Assembly (NCBI GenBank): GCA_947039515.1
Contig: CAMQYY010000007.1
Location: 1 to 39,228, forward strand
Origin: an uncultured Ureaplasma sp.
Lineage (GTDB): Bacteria > Bacillota_I > Bacilli_A > Mycoplasmatales > Mycoplasmoidaceae
Reading direction: 5' to 3'
DNA: 39,228 nt
Part shown: positions 10,701 through 20,813 of the stretch, piece after piece
Numbering within the stretch: position 1 is the stretch's first letter
How the letters are laid out: every line of letters begins with the position of its first letter
Translations under genes and position numbers: made by a program
The notes under the pieces: generated by a model
Databases searched by the model: none
What the model saw: only the letters and a program-made list of their open reading frames with translations
Told to the model about the DNA's origin: nothing

Positions 10701-12045
10701 TACAATTGCTGATAAAACATCATATGGGTATGTAAAAGCTTATTTTGAGGAGAAATATCCCGATATAGAATTCAAAAATAGTGAATCAATTCTATATAAA
10801 AATAAATGTCGTAATGTAAAAAGAACAACTGGACAACATCCAGGTGGTATTTTAGTTGTTCCGACAAAGAATTCAATATTTGAATTTACACCTTATAATT
10901 ATCCAGCTGATGATGTAAATCAATCTTGATTTACGACTCATTTTGCCTTTGAACATATTCATGATAATTTATTAAAATTTGATATTTTAGGTCATGATAA
11001 CCCAACTATTTTAAAAAAATTAAAGGATTTAACAAAAATAGACTCTAGAACAATACCTTATGATGATAAAAAAGTTTTAGAAGTTTTTAAAAGTTTAGAG
11101 TCTTTAAATGTAGATAAAAATGCAATTCCTGATGTTGAGATTGGAACTTTAACAATTCCAGAATTTGGTACTAGTTTTGTTAGAGAAATGTTAAAAGATA
11201 CTCAACCTGAATCATTTTCTGATTTAATAAGAATTTCATGTTTAAGTCATGGAACAAATGTTTATTTAAATAATGCAAAAGATTTAATATCAAAAAATAA
11301 TTTTAAATTATCTAATGTGATTGCAGGCCGTGATGATATTTTATTATATTTATTAAAAATGGAAGTAGAACCATCTTTTGCTTTTAAAATAATGGAAGAT
11401 GTTAGAAAAGGTAAAGGTTTGACTGATGATTATATGTCTATTATGAGAAAACATAATGTGCCTGAATGATATATAGATTCATGTAAAAAGATAAAATATA
11501 TGTTTCCAAAAGCTCATGCAACAGCTTATGTTATGCATGCTTGACAATTTGCTTGATTCAAAATATATTATCCATTAGAGTATTATGCTACTTTTTTATC
11601 TGTAAAAAGTGATGTTTTTGATATTCAAACTATTGCTATGGGAAAAAATGCTATTTTGGAAAAATTATATAAAATAAAAAATATGCTTAAAGATTCAACA
11701 AAAAAATATGAAGTTACTAAAAAAGAACAAGATTTATTAGTTCTTTTTCAAATAACTTTAGAAATGATAGATAGAGGAATAAATATTCTCCCACCAGATT
11801 TAAAATTATCACATGCAACTGATTACATAATTCATAATAAACAAATAATTGCTCCCTTTAATTCTATTGATGGATTGGGAGAGGCTGTTGCTAAATCAAT
11901 TCAAGAAAATAGAGATATTCAAGAATTTAAATCTTTTAAGGATTTAAAAAGAAGAACAAAATTAAATCAAACTAGTATTGAAATCATGGCAGAACTGAAT
12001 ATGTTTAAAAATTTAGATAATGAAGATCAAATAAAATTATTTTAG
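7741..12045 (+). CDS. polC: DNA polymerase III alpha subunit, PolC type
   Basis: Main replicative polymerase of Gram-positive bacteria with its own 3'-5' proofreading exonuclease. The 1434-aa length is normal. Order: N-terminal and OB regions, PHP part 1, DEDDh exonuclease (D407, E409, D493, H549, D554 all present), PHP part 2, zinc site (C902/C905, C925/C928), polymerase core with PDIDLNFSG (D954, D956) and RTTGQHPGG, and the C-terminal helix-hairpin region ending KLF. The PHP domain has lost metal ligands: the usual ELHLH reads ELCSH (C320), and TDH reads TDR (R354). ATG at 7741 has AGAGAGG upstream inside dxr. More than ten TGA codons encode Trp, so the gene looks shattered under the standard code. 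Confidence 0.97.
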
Positions 12046-12051
12046 GAAATT

Positions 12052-13113
12052 ATGAAAAAGAAAATCATTAGAATTAAAAATAGATATATTGGTGGAGATT
12101 ATCCTATATTAGTTCAATCAATGACAAATACAAAAACAAGTGATTTTGATGCAACAATTAAACAAATTAAAGAAATGATATTTCATGGTGTTGATTTAGT
12201 TAGAGTTTCAATATTTGATGATGATGATATTGTAGGACTAGAAAAATTAACTAACTCTTTAGATATTCCTATTATTGCCGATATTCATTTTAATTCTAAT
12301 TATGCTATAAAAGCAATAAATGCTGGAGCTCATAAAATCAGATTGAATCCTGGAAATATAAAAAATGAAAAAGAAATAATTGAAATAATAAATTTAGCTA
12401 AATCAAAAAATATTCCAATTAGAATTGGTGTTAATTCAGGTTCTATTCCAGATGATTTATTAAAAGATAATCAAGTTACACCTGAGATAATGTTAAAAAC
12501 TTTAGATAGATATCTTAAAATTTTTGAATCTAAAGAATTCGATAATATTGTCATTTCATTAAAATCACATGATTATTTAATAAATAAAAAAGTAAATGAA
12601 ATAGCACATGAAAAATATATATATCCAATTCATGCAGGTGTCACTGAATCAGGACCAGTGATTTCTGGATTAATAAAATCTACATTAGGTTTAAGTAGTT
12701 TGATTGAAAAAAATATTATTAATACTATGAGAATATCTTTAACAGATGATCCAAAGTTAGAAGTTATTGCAGCTATAAAATTATTAAATATTTTAAATAA
12801 AAGAAATGACAGAGTTGATATAATTTCATGCCCAACATGTGGTAGACTACAAGCTGATTTATTTTCAATTGTTAATGAAATAGAAAAATATTGCTCAAGT
12901 CTTTTTTTCCCATTAACTATTTCAATACTTGGCTGTGTTGTTAATGGAATTGGAGAGGGAAAACAATCTGATATAGGAATAGCTTGTTCAAAAGAAAAGG
13001 CTATTTTATTTGAGAATGGTAAATTTTTAAAAAATGTTGATATTTCTGATGCTGTTAATCAATTAAAAGTGCTCATTGACAAAAAATATCTTTTATATAA
13101 ACAAGCATTGTAA
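12052..13113 (+). CDS. ispG: 4-hydroxy-3-methylbut-2-enyl diphosphate synthase (IspG/GcpE)
   Basis: Penultimate MEP-pathway enzyme, a [4Fe-4S] protein converting MEcPP to HMBPP. The 353-aa protein has VQSMTNTKTSDFDATIKQI at the N-terminus, ADIHF, KIRLNPGNI and RIGVNSGSIP in the TIM barrel. The cluster ligands are C260 and C263 (SCPTCGR), C295 and E302 (GCVVNGIGE). Everything needed for catalysis is present. It follows polC by 6 bases with an AGGA just upstream and closes the long plus-strand block. With dxr it shows that the MEP route is retained; the other five steps are not in this window. Confidence 0.96.
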   Translation: MKKKIIRIKNRYIGGDYPILVQSMTNTKTSDFDATIKQIKEMIFHGVDLVRVSIFDDDDIVGLEKLTNSLDIPIIADIHFNSNYAIKAINAGAHKIRLNPGNIKNEKEIIEIINLAKSKNIPIRIGVNSGSIPDDLLKDNQVTPEIMLKTLDRYLKIFESKEFDNIVISLKSHDYLINKKVNEIAHEKYIYPIHAGVTESGPVISGLIKSTLGLSSLIEKNIINTMRISLTDDPKLEVIAAIKLLNILNKRNDRVDIISCPTCGRLQADLFSIVNEIEKYCSSLFFPLTISILGCVVNGIGEGKQSDIGIACSKEKAILFENGKFLKNVDISDAVNQLKVLIDKKYLLYKQAL

Positions 13114-13124
13114 TAAAAATTTAA

Positions 13125-13130
13125 TATAAT
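13125..13130 (+). promoter_or_regulatory. -10 box for deoD-eno
   Basis: TATAAT 21 bases before the deoD ATG, in the 38-base gap after ispG. A strong AGGAG follows at 13141-13145. No clear -35. It suggests a new transcription start for deoD, eno and the hydrolase gene. Confidence 0.5.
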
Positions 13131-13151
13131 ATTTTATATTAGGAGATAAAA

Positions 13152-13874
13152 ATGACACCCCACATATCAGCAAAAAAAGGCGAAATAGCAAAAACAGTTT
13201 TAATGCCAGGAGATCCTTTAAGAGCAAAATTTATTGCAGAAAACTTTTTAGAAGATTACAAATTAGTTAATGAAATTAGAGGTATGTTGGCATATACTGG
13301 AAAATATAAAGGTAAAGACATAACAGTAATGGGACATGGTATGGGTAATCCATCAATAGGGATTTATTCATATGAATTATATAATTTTTATGATGTTGAA
13401 AATATCATAAGAGTAGGTTCATGCGGTTCATATCTAGATTCAATAAATGTTGGTGAAGTTATTGTAGCTAATCAAGCTACAAGTGACTCTACATTTGCTG
13501 ATTCAATAAATGTAGATTTAATAAATAATAGTATTGATGCTAGTGAAGATTTATTAGAAACTTGTCTTAAAGTTTCTGAAGAATTAAAAATGAAAATCCA
13601 TGTAGGAAAAGTAAATTCGTCAGATGTTTTCTATAGTGATAAAAATAATCCAAAATCAAAATTAATTGATGAAATCAAAAAAGGCAATATTTTAGCTGTT
13701 GAAATGGAAGCTTTTGCTTTATATGCTAATGCTACTAAATGTAATAAAAATGCACTTTGCATCTTAACAGTGAGTGATTCATTAGTAACTAATGAGGCAT
13801 TATCAGCAGAGGATAGAAGAACGAGTTTTAAAAATATGATTATTTTAGGATTAGAAACAGCGATATATTTATAA
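13152..13874 (+). CDS. deoD: Purine nucleoside phosphorylase (DeoD type)
   Basis: Splits purine (deoxy)ribonucleosides with phosphate to base plus (deoxy)ribose 1-phosphate, a salvage step essential where purines cannot be made. The 240-aa protein follows hexameric PNP throughout: TPHISAKKGEIAKTVLMPGDP, then MLAYTGKYKGKDITVMGHGMG, IRVGSCGSY, VEMEAFALYA (nucleoside-binding Glu), and the catalytic Asp in TVSDSLVT. AGGAG lies 6 bases before the ATG. It ends one base before the eno ATG, so the two are certainly co-transcribed. Confidence 0.96.
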   Translation: MTPHISAKKGEIAKTVLMPGDPLRAKFIAENFLEDYKLVNEIRGMLAYTGKYKGKDITVMGHGMGNPSIGIYSYELYNFYDVENIIRVGSCGSYLDSINVGEVIVANQATSDSTFADSINVDLINNSIDASEDLLETCLKVSEELKMKIHVGKVNSSDVFYSDKNNPKSKLIDEIKKGNILAVEMEAFALYANATKCNKNALCILTVSDSLVTNEALSAEDRRTSFKNMIILGLETAIYL

Positions 13875-13875
13875 T

Positions 13876-15174
13876 ATGAAAATAAAGAATATTTTTGCTT
13901 ATCATCAATTAGATTCAAGAGGTTATCCTACTATTGGAGTTATTATTGAATCAGATGATAATTTGACAAATAAAGTTTTAATTCCTTCAGGAGCTTCAAC
14001 TGGCAAAAAAGAAGCATTTGAATTGAGAGATAATGATAAAAAAAATTATTTTGGAAAATCTGTTTTAAAGGCCATTGATAATATTAACAACATTATTGCT
14101 CCAAAATTAATTGGCTTAAATTTCACAAACCAAGAGAATATTGATCAAATAATGATTAATTTAGATGGAACAAAAAATAAGTCAAAATTAGGTGCTAATG
14201 CTATTTTAGCTGTTTCTTTAGCAGTAGCTAAAATGGGAGCACAATATTTTGATGTTCCATTATATGAGTATATTGCAACACATTTATTGAAAACAAAGAT
14301 AAATAAAAAACATTTTCCAATGCCAATGATTAATGTTTTAAATGGAGGAGCTCATTCTGATAATTCATTAGATTTTCAAGAATTTATGATTGTTCCTATC
14401 GGTGCTAGTTCGATTTCAGAGTCAATAAAAATGGGTTCAGAAGTATTTTATAGTTTAGGAAATATTTTAAAGAATTATAAAAAAGCAACTTCTAAAGGTG
14501 ATGAAGGCGGTTATTCTCCTGATTTTGAAAGTATATATGAATTGTTTAAAATTTTAAATGAAGCAATTATTTCAGCAGGTTATAGACCTGAAATTGACAT
14601 TGTGATTGGTATTGATGCTGCTGCAAGTGAATTTTATGAGGAAAATAATTTATATTTCTTCAAAAAAGCTTTCTTGAAGAATGTGCTTTCAAAAGAAGAA
14701 TCAACAAAAACAAGTAAAGAATTATTAAATTATTATTTAGATATTAAAAATAAGTTTCCTATTAAATATATTGAAGACCCTTTTGATGAAGAAAATTGAG
14801 AATATTTTAAATTAATAACAGAAAATTCTAATATTGAAATTATTGGTGATGATTTATATTGTACAAATATTGATTTACTAGAAAGAGGAATTAAAGAAAA
14901 GTCTTCTAATGGAATTTTAATTAAATTAAATCAAATTGGAACACTTTCTGAAACTCTAAAATGCATAAGAAAAGCACAAAGTGCTAATATTAAAATAACT
15001 ATTTCTCATAGATCTGGTGAGACTTGTGATTCAACTATAGCTGATTTAGCAATAGCTGTTGGAGCCGAAAAAATAAAAACAGGTTCATTTTCTAGAAGTG
15101 AGAGAGTTTCAAAGTATAATAGATTATTAGAAATAGAACAGAATTTTTTACATAATAAATTTATTTTTAAATAG
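13876..15174 (+). CDS. eno: Enolase
   Basis: Glycolysis: 2-phosphoglycerate to phosphoenolpyruvate. The 432-aa protein is full length with LDSRGYPT near the N-terminus, [22 protein letters not shown], the three metal ligands in [21 protein letters not shown] and [10 protein letters not shown], catalytic Lys in IKLNQIGT and ISHRSGET, and the C-terminal [21 protein letters not shown] region. One TGA (Trp) lies just after IEDPFDEEN. It starts one base after deoD with no Shine-Dalgarno of its own, pointing to translational coupling. The alpha/beta hydrolase gene follows after 13 bases. Confidence 0.97.
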
Positions 15175-15187
15175 TAAGGATTAATTA

Positions 15188-16048
15188 ATGGAGAGAATTA
15201 AATATCTTAAAGAATTTGCATATAGACACATTCCTGCAAAAGATAAATCAAAAGGAACAATGTTTTTTATTCATGGTTTTGCTTCATCAAGTGAGTATCA
15301 TTTGTTAGCAGCTAAACAATTTGATGAATATGATTATTATTCAATTGAATTACCAGGTAATGGATTTGCACCATATAATAGCAAGAAAATAACTTTCAAT
15401 TATCTCGTTCAACACACTATTAATTTTATTGAAGAATTAGATTTAAAAGACATAATATTAATAGGTCATTCTATGGGTGGCGGGATTTCTGCTATTTTGG
15501 TATCTAAAATTAGAGAACGAATTAAAATGTTGATAACTGTTTGTCCAATGAATACTTCTTTTTCTCCAAAGGTATTAAATTTCGTAAACTTCTTTCCTAA
15601 TAATAAATCTGATTTAGTAAAGTTAAAAAAAATAATTTTTGGTAAAGATACTATTATTTTTGAAGATAAAATAATTGAAAATGAATTACTTTTTTTGAAA
15701 AAAAATAAAAAGGATTTTTTTAAAGTTGCACTAAGTTTAGTTTCAATCATAACTTTTGCAAATTTATTAAAGGCAGAGAAAAAAATAGACATTCCTACAC
15801 TTTTAATAGTTGGTAAACAAGATGGAATAATTTCCTATAAAACAGCTATAAGTACCTATAAAAAATATGTTGGAAATAGTTTTGTTATTTTTGAAAATTC
15901 AGGACATGTTCCATGTATAGAAGAAGTAGATAAATATTGTCATGAAGTTAAAAAATTTATAGAATATCAATCAAATAATTTTATTTTAGATGAAACTAAA
16001 AATACAAGTTTAATTGTTAATAATTTTTTAAAAAAAATTTCTAATTAA
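15188..16048 (+). CDS. Alpha/beta hydrolase (serine esterase/lipase-like), copy 1
   Basis: A 286-aa alpha/beta-hydrolase with a full triad: nucleophile S95 in the elbow GHSMGGG, D212 in VGKQDG and H240 in NSGHVPC, plus the oxyanion-hole HGF (29-31). The fold fits esterases, lysophospholipases or haloperoxidase-like enzymes; mycoplasma relatives are annotated as lipases or esterases that work on host lipids. There is no signal peptide, so it should act in the cytoplasm. AAGGA precedes the ATG. It is the last gene of deoD-eno-hydrolase and converges on rsmG. A clear paralogue lies at 27154-27951 with its serine at the same residue number. Substrate unknown. Confidence 0.85.
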   Translation: MERIKYLKEFAYRHIPAKDKSKGTMFFIHGFASSSEYHLLAAKQFDEYDYYSIELPGNGFAPYNSKKITFNYLVQHTINFIEELDLKDIILIGHSMGGGISAILVSKIRERIKMLITVCPMNTSFSPKVLNFVNFFPNNKSDLVKLKKIIFGKDTIIFEDKIIENELLFLKKNKKDFFKVALSLVSIITFANLLKAEKKIDIPTLLIVGKQDGIISYKTAISTYKKYVGNSFVIFENSGHVPCIEEVDKYCHEVKKFIEYQSNNFILDETKNTSLIVNNFLKKISN

Positions 16049-16063
16049 ATTTTAGATTTTTTT
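16030..16063. terminator. Weak two-way terminator between hydrolase and rsmG
   Basis: A short stem TCTAA/TTAGA (16040-16044 with 16052-16056) is flanked by an A-run on the left and a T-run on the right, so it could stop transcription from both convergent genes. The stem is only five AT-rich pairs. Confidence 0.35.
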
Positions 16064-16748
16064 ATTTTGCAATTATAGTTGATCATTTTCTCGGATATTC
16101 GATATTTGTTTTTTTATTTTTCTTAATACAAATAATGTTATGTTCTTTTAAATTTTGAATTTTTTTTATATCAATAATTTCTGATTTTAATTCCTTTAAA
16201 ATTCAATTTGCTTCTTTGATTTCATTTAAATAATTAGTTGATTTTGGTTCTATTAGAAATCCATCCACTTTTAAATAAGGAATAGAAATTTCAGAAAGTA
16301 TTTTTAAATTAGCAACAGCTCTTGATGTAACATAATCGAATTTTTCTCGATTATTTCAACTTATTTCTTCAGCTCTTATATTTAAAAAATTTATATCATT
16401 TAAAAATAATATATCTTTTAATTTTTGCATAAACTTAATTTTCTTTAAATTAGATTCAATAATAGTTAATTTCATTTTTGGAAAAATAATCTTTAAAGCT
16501 ATTCCAGGTATACCACTTCCACTACCAATGTCTAAAAGTTCTTTATTATCAAAATCAAAGTCAGTATAAGGTAATATAGAATTAAAAAAATATTCAAAGT
16601 ATATTTTTTCATCACTAACAATATTACTCAAATTATAAAGCTGGTTCTCTTTTTGAATGTATTCTTTGTATTTTTCAAACAAGTCAAAATTTATTTCTCT
16701 ATTAGGATACATTTTTGTAACTTCTTGAATAAAAATATTTCTGTCCAT
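16062..16748 (-). CDS. rsmG: 16S rRNA (guanine-527-N7)-methyltransferase
   Basis: SAM-dependent methylation of G527 in the 530 loop of 16S rRNA. The 228-aa protein has the Rossmann SAM loop LLDIGSGSGIPGI, IESNLKKIKF at the ribose-binding strand, VTSRAVANLK and a C-terminal EYPRK, all RsmG hallmarks. Three TGA codons are read as Trp, which restores normal length. It starts two bases after the mnmG stop with GGAAAGAAG upstream. The mnmG-rsmG pairing is the order found near the origin in Bacillus and many bacteria. Last gene of the cdaA-mgtE-mnmG-rsmG operon. Confidence 0.95.
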
Positions 16749-16750
16749 AA

Positions 16751-18577
16751 TTAACTTCTTTCCAAAAATAATTTTATAGCAATAATATCTGACGAATTAA
16801 TACCACTTATTCTTGATGCATGATCCAAATTAATGGGTTTTATTTTATTTAATTTATCTCTAGCTTCAAGTGAAATATTATCAATAATTTGATAATCATG
16901 AATAAAATTAAGTGAATATTTTTCAAGATTATTTAATTGATTTAGATATTCATTTTGTTTTTTAATATAACCTTCAAATTTGATTCTAATTTCTATTTTT
17001 TCCAATATATCATTAGATATTTCTTCTTGAGTTATATATTTATATATATTTCTTAATTTAACTTCAGGTCTTTTTAAATAATCATAAAATGTTTGATTTG
17101 TTTTTTTATTATCAAAACTTAATTCTTTTATCATTCCAATAGTTATATTTTTTGTTTTTTGAATAAAACTATCAATAAATGGTTTATTTTTATATTTATT
17201 ATATTCATCTTTTGTGATCAGTTTTTCATTATAGGAAATTTCAATAAGTCTATCATCAACATTATCATTTCTCAAAGACAAACGATGCTCTGCCCTTGAT
17301 GTTAATAATCTATATGGTTCAGTTATTCCCTTAGTTACAATATCATCTATCATAACCCCAATATAAGCTTCATTTCTCTTTAAATAAAAAATAGGTTCTT
17401 TTTTTGCTTTCCTATTGACATTAATTCCTGCTATTAATCCTTGAGCAGCAGCTTCTTCATATCCAGATGTGCCGTTGATTTGTCCGGCAAAAAAAAGATT
17501 TGATATTTCTTTAGATTCAAGACTTAATTTTAATTGCATAGGATCAATAGCATCATATTCAATAGCATAAGCATATTTATCAATAATACAATTTTCAAAT
17601 CCTGGTAAACTTTTAATCATTTGGTCTTGAATAAAAGTAGGCATAGAGGTTGAAAATCCTCCTAAATATACAGTATCTAATGATCTTGATTCCGGTTCAA
17701 CAAAAATTTGGTGGCGTAATTTATGAGAAAATTTGATAATTTTATCTTCTATTGATGGACAATATCTAGGTCCAGTACCTGATATAGCACCACCATACAT
17801 TGCTGACTCTTTAATATTATCTTGAATAATTTTATGTATCTTTTCATTTGTATGAATAATATAGCAAGGCAACTGATTTTTAAAATCTAAAAAATCTTTG
17901 TTTTTTTTACTAAAAAAGTATCTTTCATTACTTCCTGGTTCAAGTGTCATATTTGAATAATCTATAGAATTTTTTTTAATTCTAGCAGGTGTTCCTGTTT
18001 TTAATCTTATTAAATCAATATTATTACTTTTTAACTCATTACTTAATGATTTATTTGTTTTTAATCCACTAGGACCTTCACTTATAGAGTTTAAACCTTT
18101 AAATGTTTCAGAGCTTAAATAAGTTCCAGCTGTAATAATTACATAGTTTGAATATATTTTTTTATTATTAATTTTTATACCTTTAATAATTTTATTTTCA
18201 ATAATTAAACCTGTGCATTCATCAATAATAAGATCAATATTTTTATCTTCTTTTACTTTTTTAAGAAATCATTCATGATATTTTACAATATCAATTTGCG
18301 CTCTTAGAGCTCAAACACCTGGTCCTTTTGATGTATTTAACATTTTCATTTGCAATTGACAAGCATCAGCAGCTTCTGCTTGCATTCCGCCCAACCAATC
18401 TATTTCTTTAGTAACAATACCTTTGGCCGGCCCCCCAATACTAGGGCTACAAGGCATCATTCCAACGGATTTCTCACTCATTGTTAATAAACAAACCTTA
18501 TAGTTTAGTTTAGATAAAATTAAACTAGATTCAAGTCCTGCATGACCAGCCCCTATAACAATTACATCGTAGTTCAT
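16751..18577 (-). CDS. mnmG: tRNA uridine-34 carboxymethylaminomethyl synthesis enzyme MnmG (GidA)
   Basis: With MnmE it installs cmnm5 on the wobble uridine of certain tRNAs, using FAD, NADH and methylene-tetrahydrofolate. The 608-aa protein has the FAD loop GAGHAG (9-14), the two conserved cysteine sites MPCSPSIGG and [26 protein letters not shown], and a C-terminal helical domain ending in a region like [11 protein letters not shown]. Several TGA codons in its first third are Trp; the gene is intact. The ATG at 18577 lies inside the end of mgtE (16-base overlap). mnmE is not in the window. Confidence 0.96.
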
Positions 18578-20028
18578 ATAGTCATAAATCCTAAAAAAGA
18601 GCTGAATAATAATGTTGTTGAAGTGATATCAGCAATAGTAGCCAATATAGGTGATGACATGCTTGCTGGATCCAAATTCAATTTGTTAGCTAAAATAGGT
18701 AAAATAGAACCTATCAATTTAGAAATAATAATGGAAATAAAAAGAGCTAATGATATTACTAGAGACATCAAAATATTAAAATTATAAAAATCTCATTTAT
18801 TAGGGAAGATTGCAGTATCAATTGGTTCATTGAAAATTGCATAAAAAATAGCTAATCTTAAGAAATTAACAATAGCTAGAATAAAACCAATTATTACCCC
18901 TATATAAAATTCTTTTTTAATGGTTTTAAAATATTCTTTATTTGTGATTTCACCAAGTGCTAGAGACCTAATAATAGATGCTGATGCTTGTGCACCTGCA
19001 TTACCAGCTGTACCAGTTATTACAGGTAAAATTGGAATCAATATAGCAGTAGTTAATCCTATAAAAAGACCATCAATGTGATTTTGAAATTGTTGAATAA
19101 CAATTGAAGTAAATGTAGCTCCAATCATTAATGTTATTAATCAAAAAATTCTAGATTTAATAATTTCTCAAATTGTAGAATGAAAATATGGAGTTGATAT
19201 TTGAGTAATTCCATACATTTTATAAATATCTTCAGTAACTTCTTCTTGCAATGCATCAATTACATCTTCATTTTTAATAAAACCCAATAATTTATTTTCA
19301 TCATCACAAACTGGTAATGATTCTGGAGAATATTTTTCAAAAATAGAAATAGAATCTTCTATTGAATCTTTTGCATTAACACTAATAATATTAGTTATCA
19401 TTAAATCTGATATTTGAGAATCAAAGTTATCAGTAAAAAATAAGTCATTCATTCTAATAGATCCAACAAGTTTTTTATCATCATCTATAACATAAAATTC
19501 TGTATTAATTTGAACATTTGATATTTCTTTTTTTATTACATCCATTGCATATTTAACAGTTCATGAGTTAAGTAATTTAATTAACTCAGTATTCATTAAA
19601 CTACCATTTGTATCTGATTCAAATTGCATTAATTCATTAATTTTTCTTTTATTATATGAATCTAATGATGACAAAATTTTCTTTTCATATTCAGGATAAC
19701 TCTCAATTATATAAAAAATTTCATCCGGAAAAATATTATTAATAATTACTTTTAGTTCAGGATTAGTAGATTCTTTAATAACTTCTTCTTGAACTTCGAA
19801 TTTTAAAGACTCAAAAATCATATTTGAGTGTAACTCACTAGAAGCAACTAAAATAAAAATAAGATTATTGATTTCTTTAATATTATTTATCGCTTCAACT
19901 ATTAAATTAAAAGGTTTTGCCTTAATAGTTTTATTTATTCTTTGAACATTCTTTATTTTTGCATTTTTTTCAAGCAATAATGTTAAATTATCAACATCCT
20001 TTTGAGGGATAATTTTTTTAATTCACAT
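18562..20028 (-). CDS. mgtE: Magnesium transporter MgtE
   Basis: Mg2+ channel of the plasma membrane, gated by its cytosolic part. The 488-aa protein has the order of the family: N-terminal helical domain (about 1-130), two CBS motifs (about 135-265, with [11 protein letters not shown] and [11 protein letters not shown] as ends of the two halves), a linker helix, then five membrane helices with the pore signature [12 protein letters not shown]. Second codon is TGA (Trp), and four others lie further on. Its start overlaps the end of cdaA by 11 bases and its end overlaps mnmG by 16, so the four genes form a tightly coupled operon. Co-transcription with the c-di-AMP synthase is worth noting. Confidence 0.95.
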
Positions 20029-20632
20029 TTTGTTTAACCTTATTATTTTCTATTAATACATTTTTAATAAAATCAAGAGTATCATCCTTATATTGAGTTG
20101 ATAATAATGTTAATTTACCTTTTTTAAAATATGAAATATTACCAGATGATTCACTTACAACAAAACAATGTGAATCTGTTTTTTCTGACAAACCATAAGC
20201 AGCCCTATGTCTTGCACCATATCCAACATTTAAAACTTGAGATGTAATTGGTAAATAACTAGAGACTGAAACAATTTCTGTATCTCTAACAATGATTGCA
20301 CCATCATGAAGTGGCGAATGTTTATTAAACAACATTGAAACAACTAACTCAGGAGAAAAGCTAGCTAATATTTTATATCCTATATTAATATATTCTTCTA
20401 AACTATCTTTATTTTCAATAATAATTATTGCTCCAATTTTTGATTCTGATAGTCTTAATAAAGTTGAAGTTAATGATCTAACAAAGGATAAATTAGTATC
20501 ATGATTTTTCTTCTTTCTCATTATCTTTTTTTTAATATCACTTTTCGAAATTAAAATAGATAAACCAAATAAGATTGCCATAAAAATGAAAATATTAAGA
20601 ATTATTATTCCAGATAGTAAAGTCAGTTCCAT
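20018..20632 (-). CDS. cdaA: Diadenylate cyclase (c-di-AMP synthase, CdaA/CdaM type)
   Basis: Joins two ATP into the second messenger c-di-AMP. The 204-aa protein has one predicted membrane helix (about residues 4-27), then a DisA_N cyclase domain with both catalytic motifs, DGA at 110-112 and RHR at 141-143 (GYGARHRAA). Classical CdaA has three membrane helices; the single helix matches CdaM of Mycoplasma pneumoniae. AAGG lies before the ATG. It heads the minus-strand operon with mgtE, mnmG and rsmG. Known c-di-AMP targets include RCK domains of Ktr channels, and ktrA/ktrB lie at 34584-37005. No phosphodiesterase gene is visible here. Confidence 0.94.
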   Translation of the reverse strand: MELTLLSGIIILNIFIFMAILFGLSILISKSDIKKKIMRKKKNHDTNLSFVRSLTSTLLRLSESKIGAIIIIENKDSLEEYINIGYKILASFSPELVVSMLFNKHSPLHDGAIIVRDTEIVSVSSYLPITSQVLNVGYGARHRAAYGLSEKTDSHCFVVSESSGNISYFKKGKLTLLSTQYKDDTLDFIKNVLIENNKVKQNVN

Positions 20633-20679
20633 TTTGCACCTTCTTATTTTTATATGTGTAAAAGCATTTAATAAATTTT

Positions 20680-20685
20680 AGTATA
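20680..20685 (-). promoter_or_regulatory. Possible -10 box for the cdaA operon
   Basis: TATACT on the minus strand, which would give a leader of roughly 40 bases before the cdaA ATG. No recognisable -35. It lies in the 181-base divergent gap shared with the sigma-factor gene. Confidence 0.35.
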
Positions 20686-20757
20686 AATAAAAAAAAATAC
20701 CTTTTTGATTTCACTTTATTTTACAATATTTCTTTCTTTTTGAAGTTGGCACTAAAA

Positions 20758-20787
20758 TGACACCTTTTTTTCTTTAATTAATATAAT
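20758..20787 (+). promoter_or_regulatory. Promoter of the SigH-like gene
   Basis: A -10 TATAAT at 20782-20787 with a -35-like TGACA at 20758-20762 (about 19-20 bases spacing). The TGACAC is the second half of a direct repeat (TGGCAC at 20747, TGACAC at 20758, 11 bases apart), which could be an operator or simply chance. Confidence 0.4.
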
Positions 20788-20813
20788 AATTATTTCTTAG
20801 AAAGGAGTAATAA

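Noticed and set aside
7741..12045. Apparent break-up of polC (and of cdsA, mnmG, mgtE, the 929-aa gene and others) into many short pieces
   Set aside because: Every break is a TGA at a place where Trp fits, and reading TGA as Trp restores full family length. This is the genetic code, not pseudogenes or frameshifts.
20745..20764. CIRCE (HrcA) heat-shock operator
   Set aside because: CIRCE is an inverted repeat TTAGCACTC-N9-GAGTGCTAA. Here the halves are direct repeats and the match is partial.
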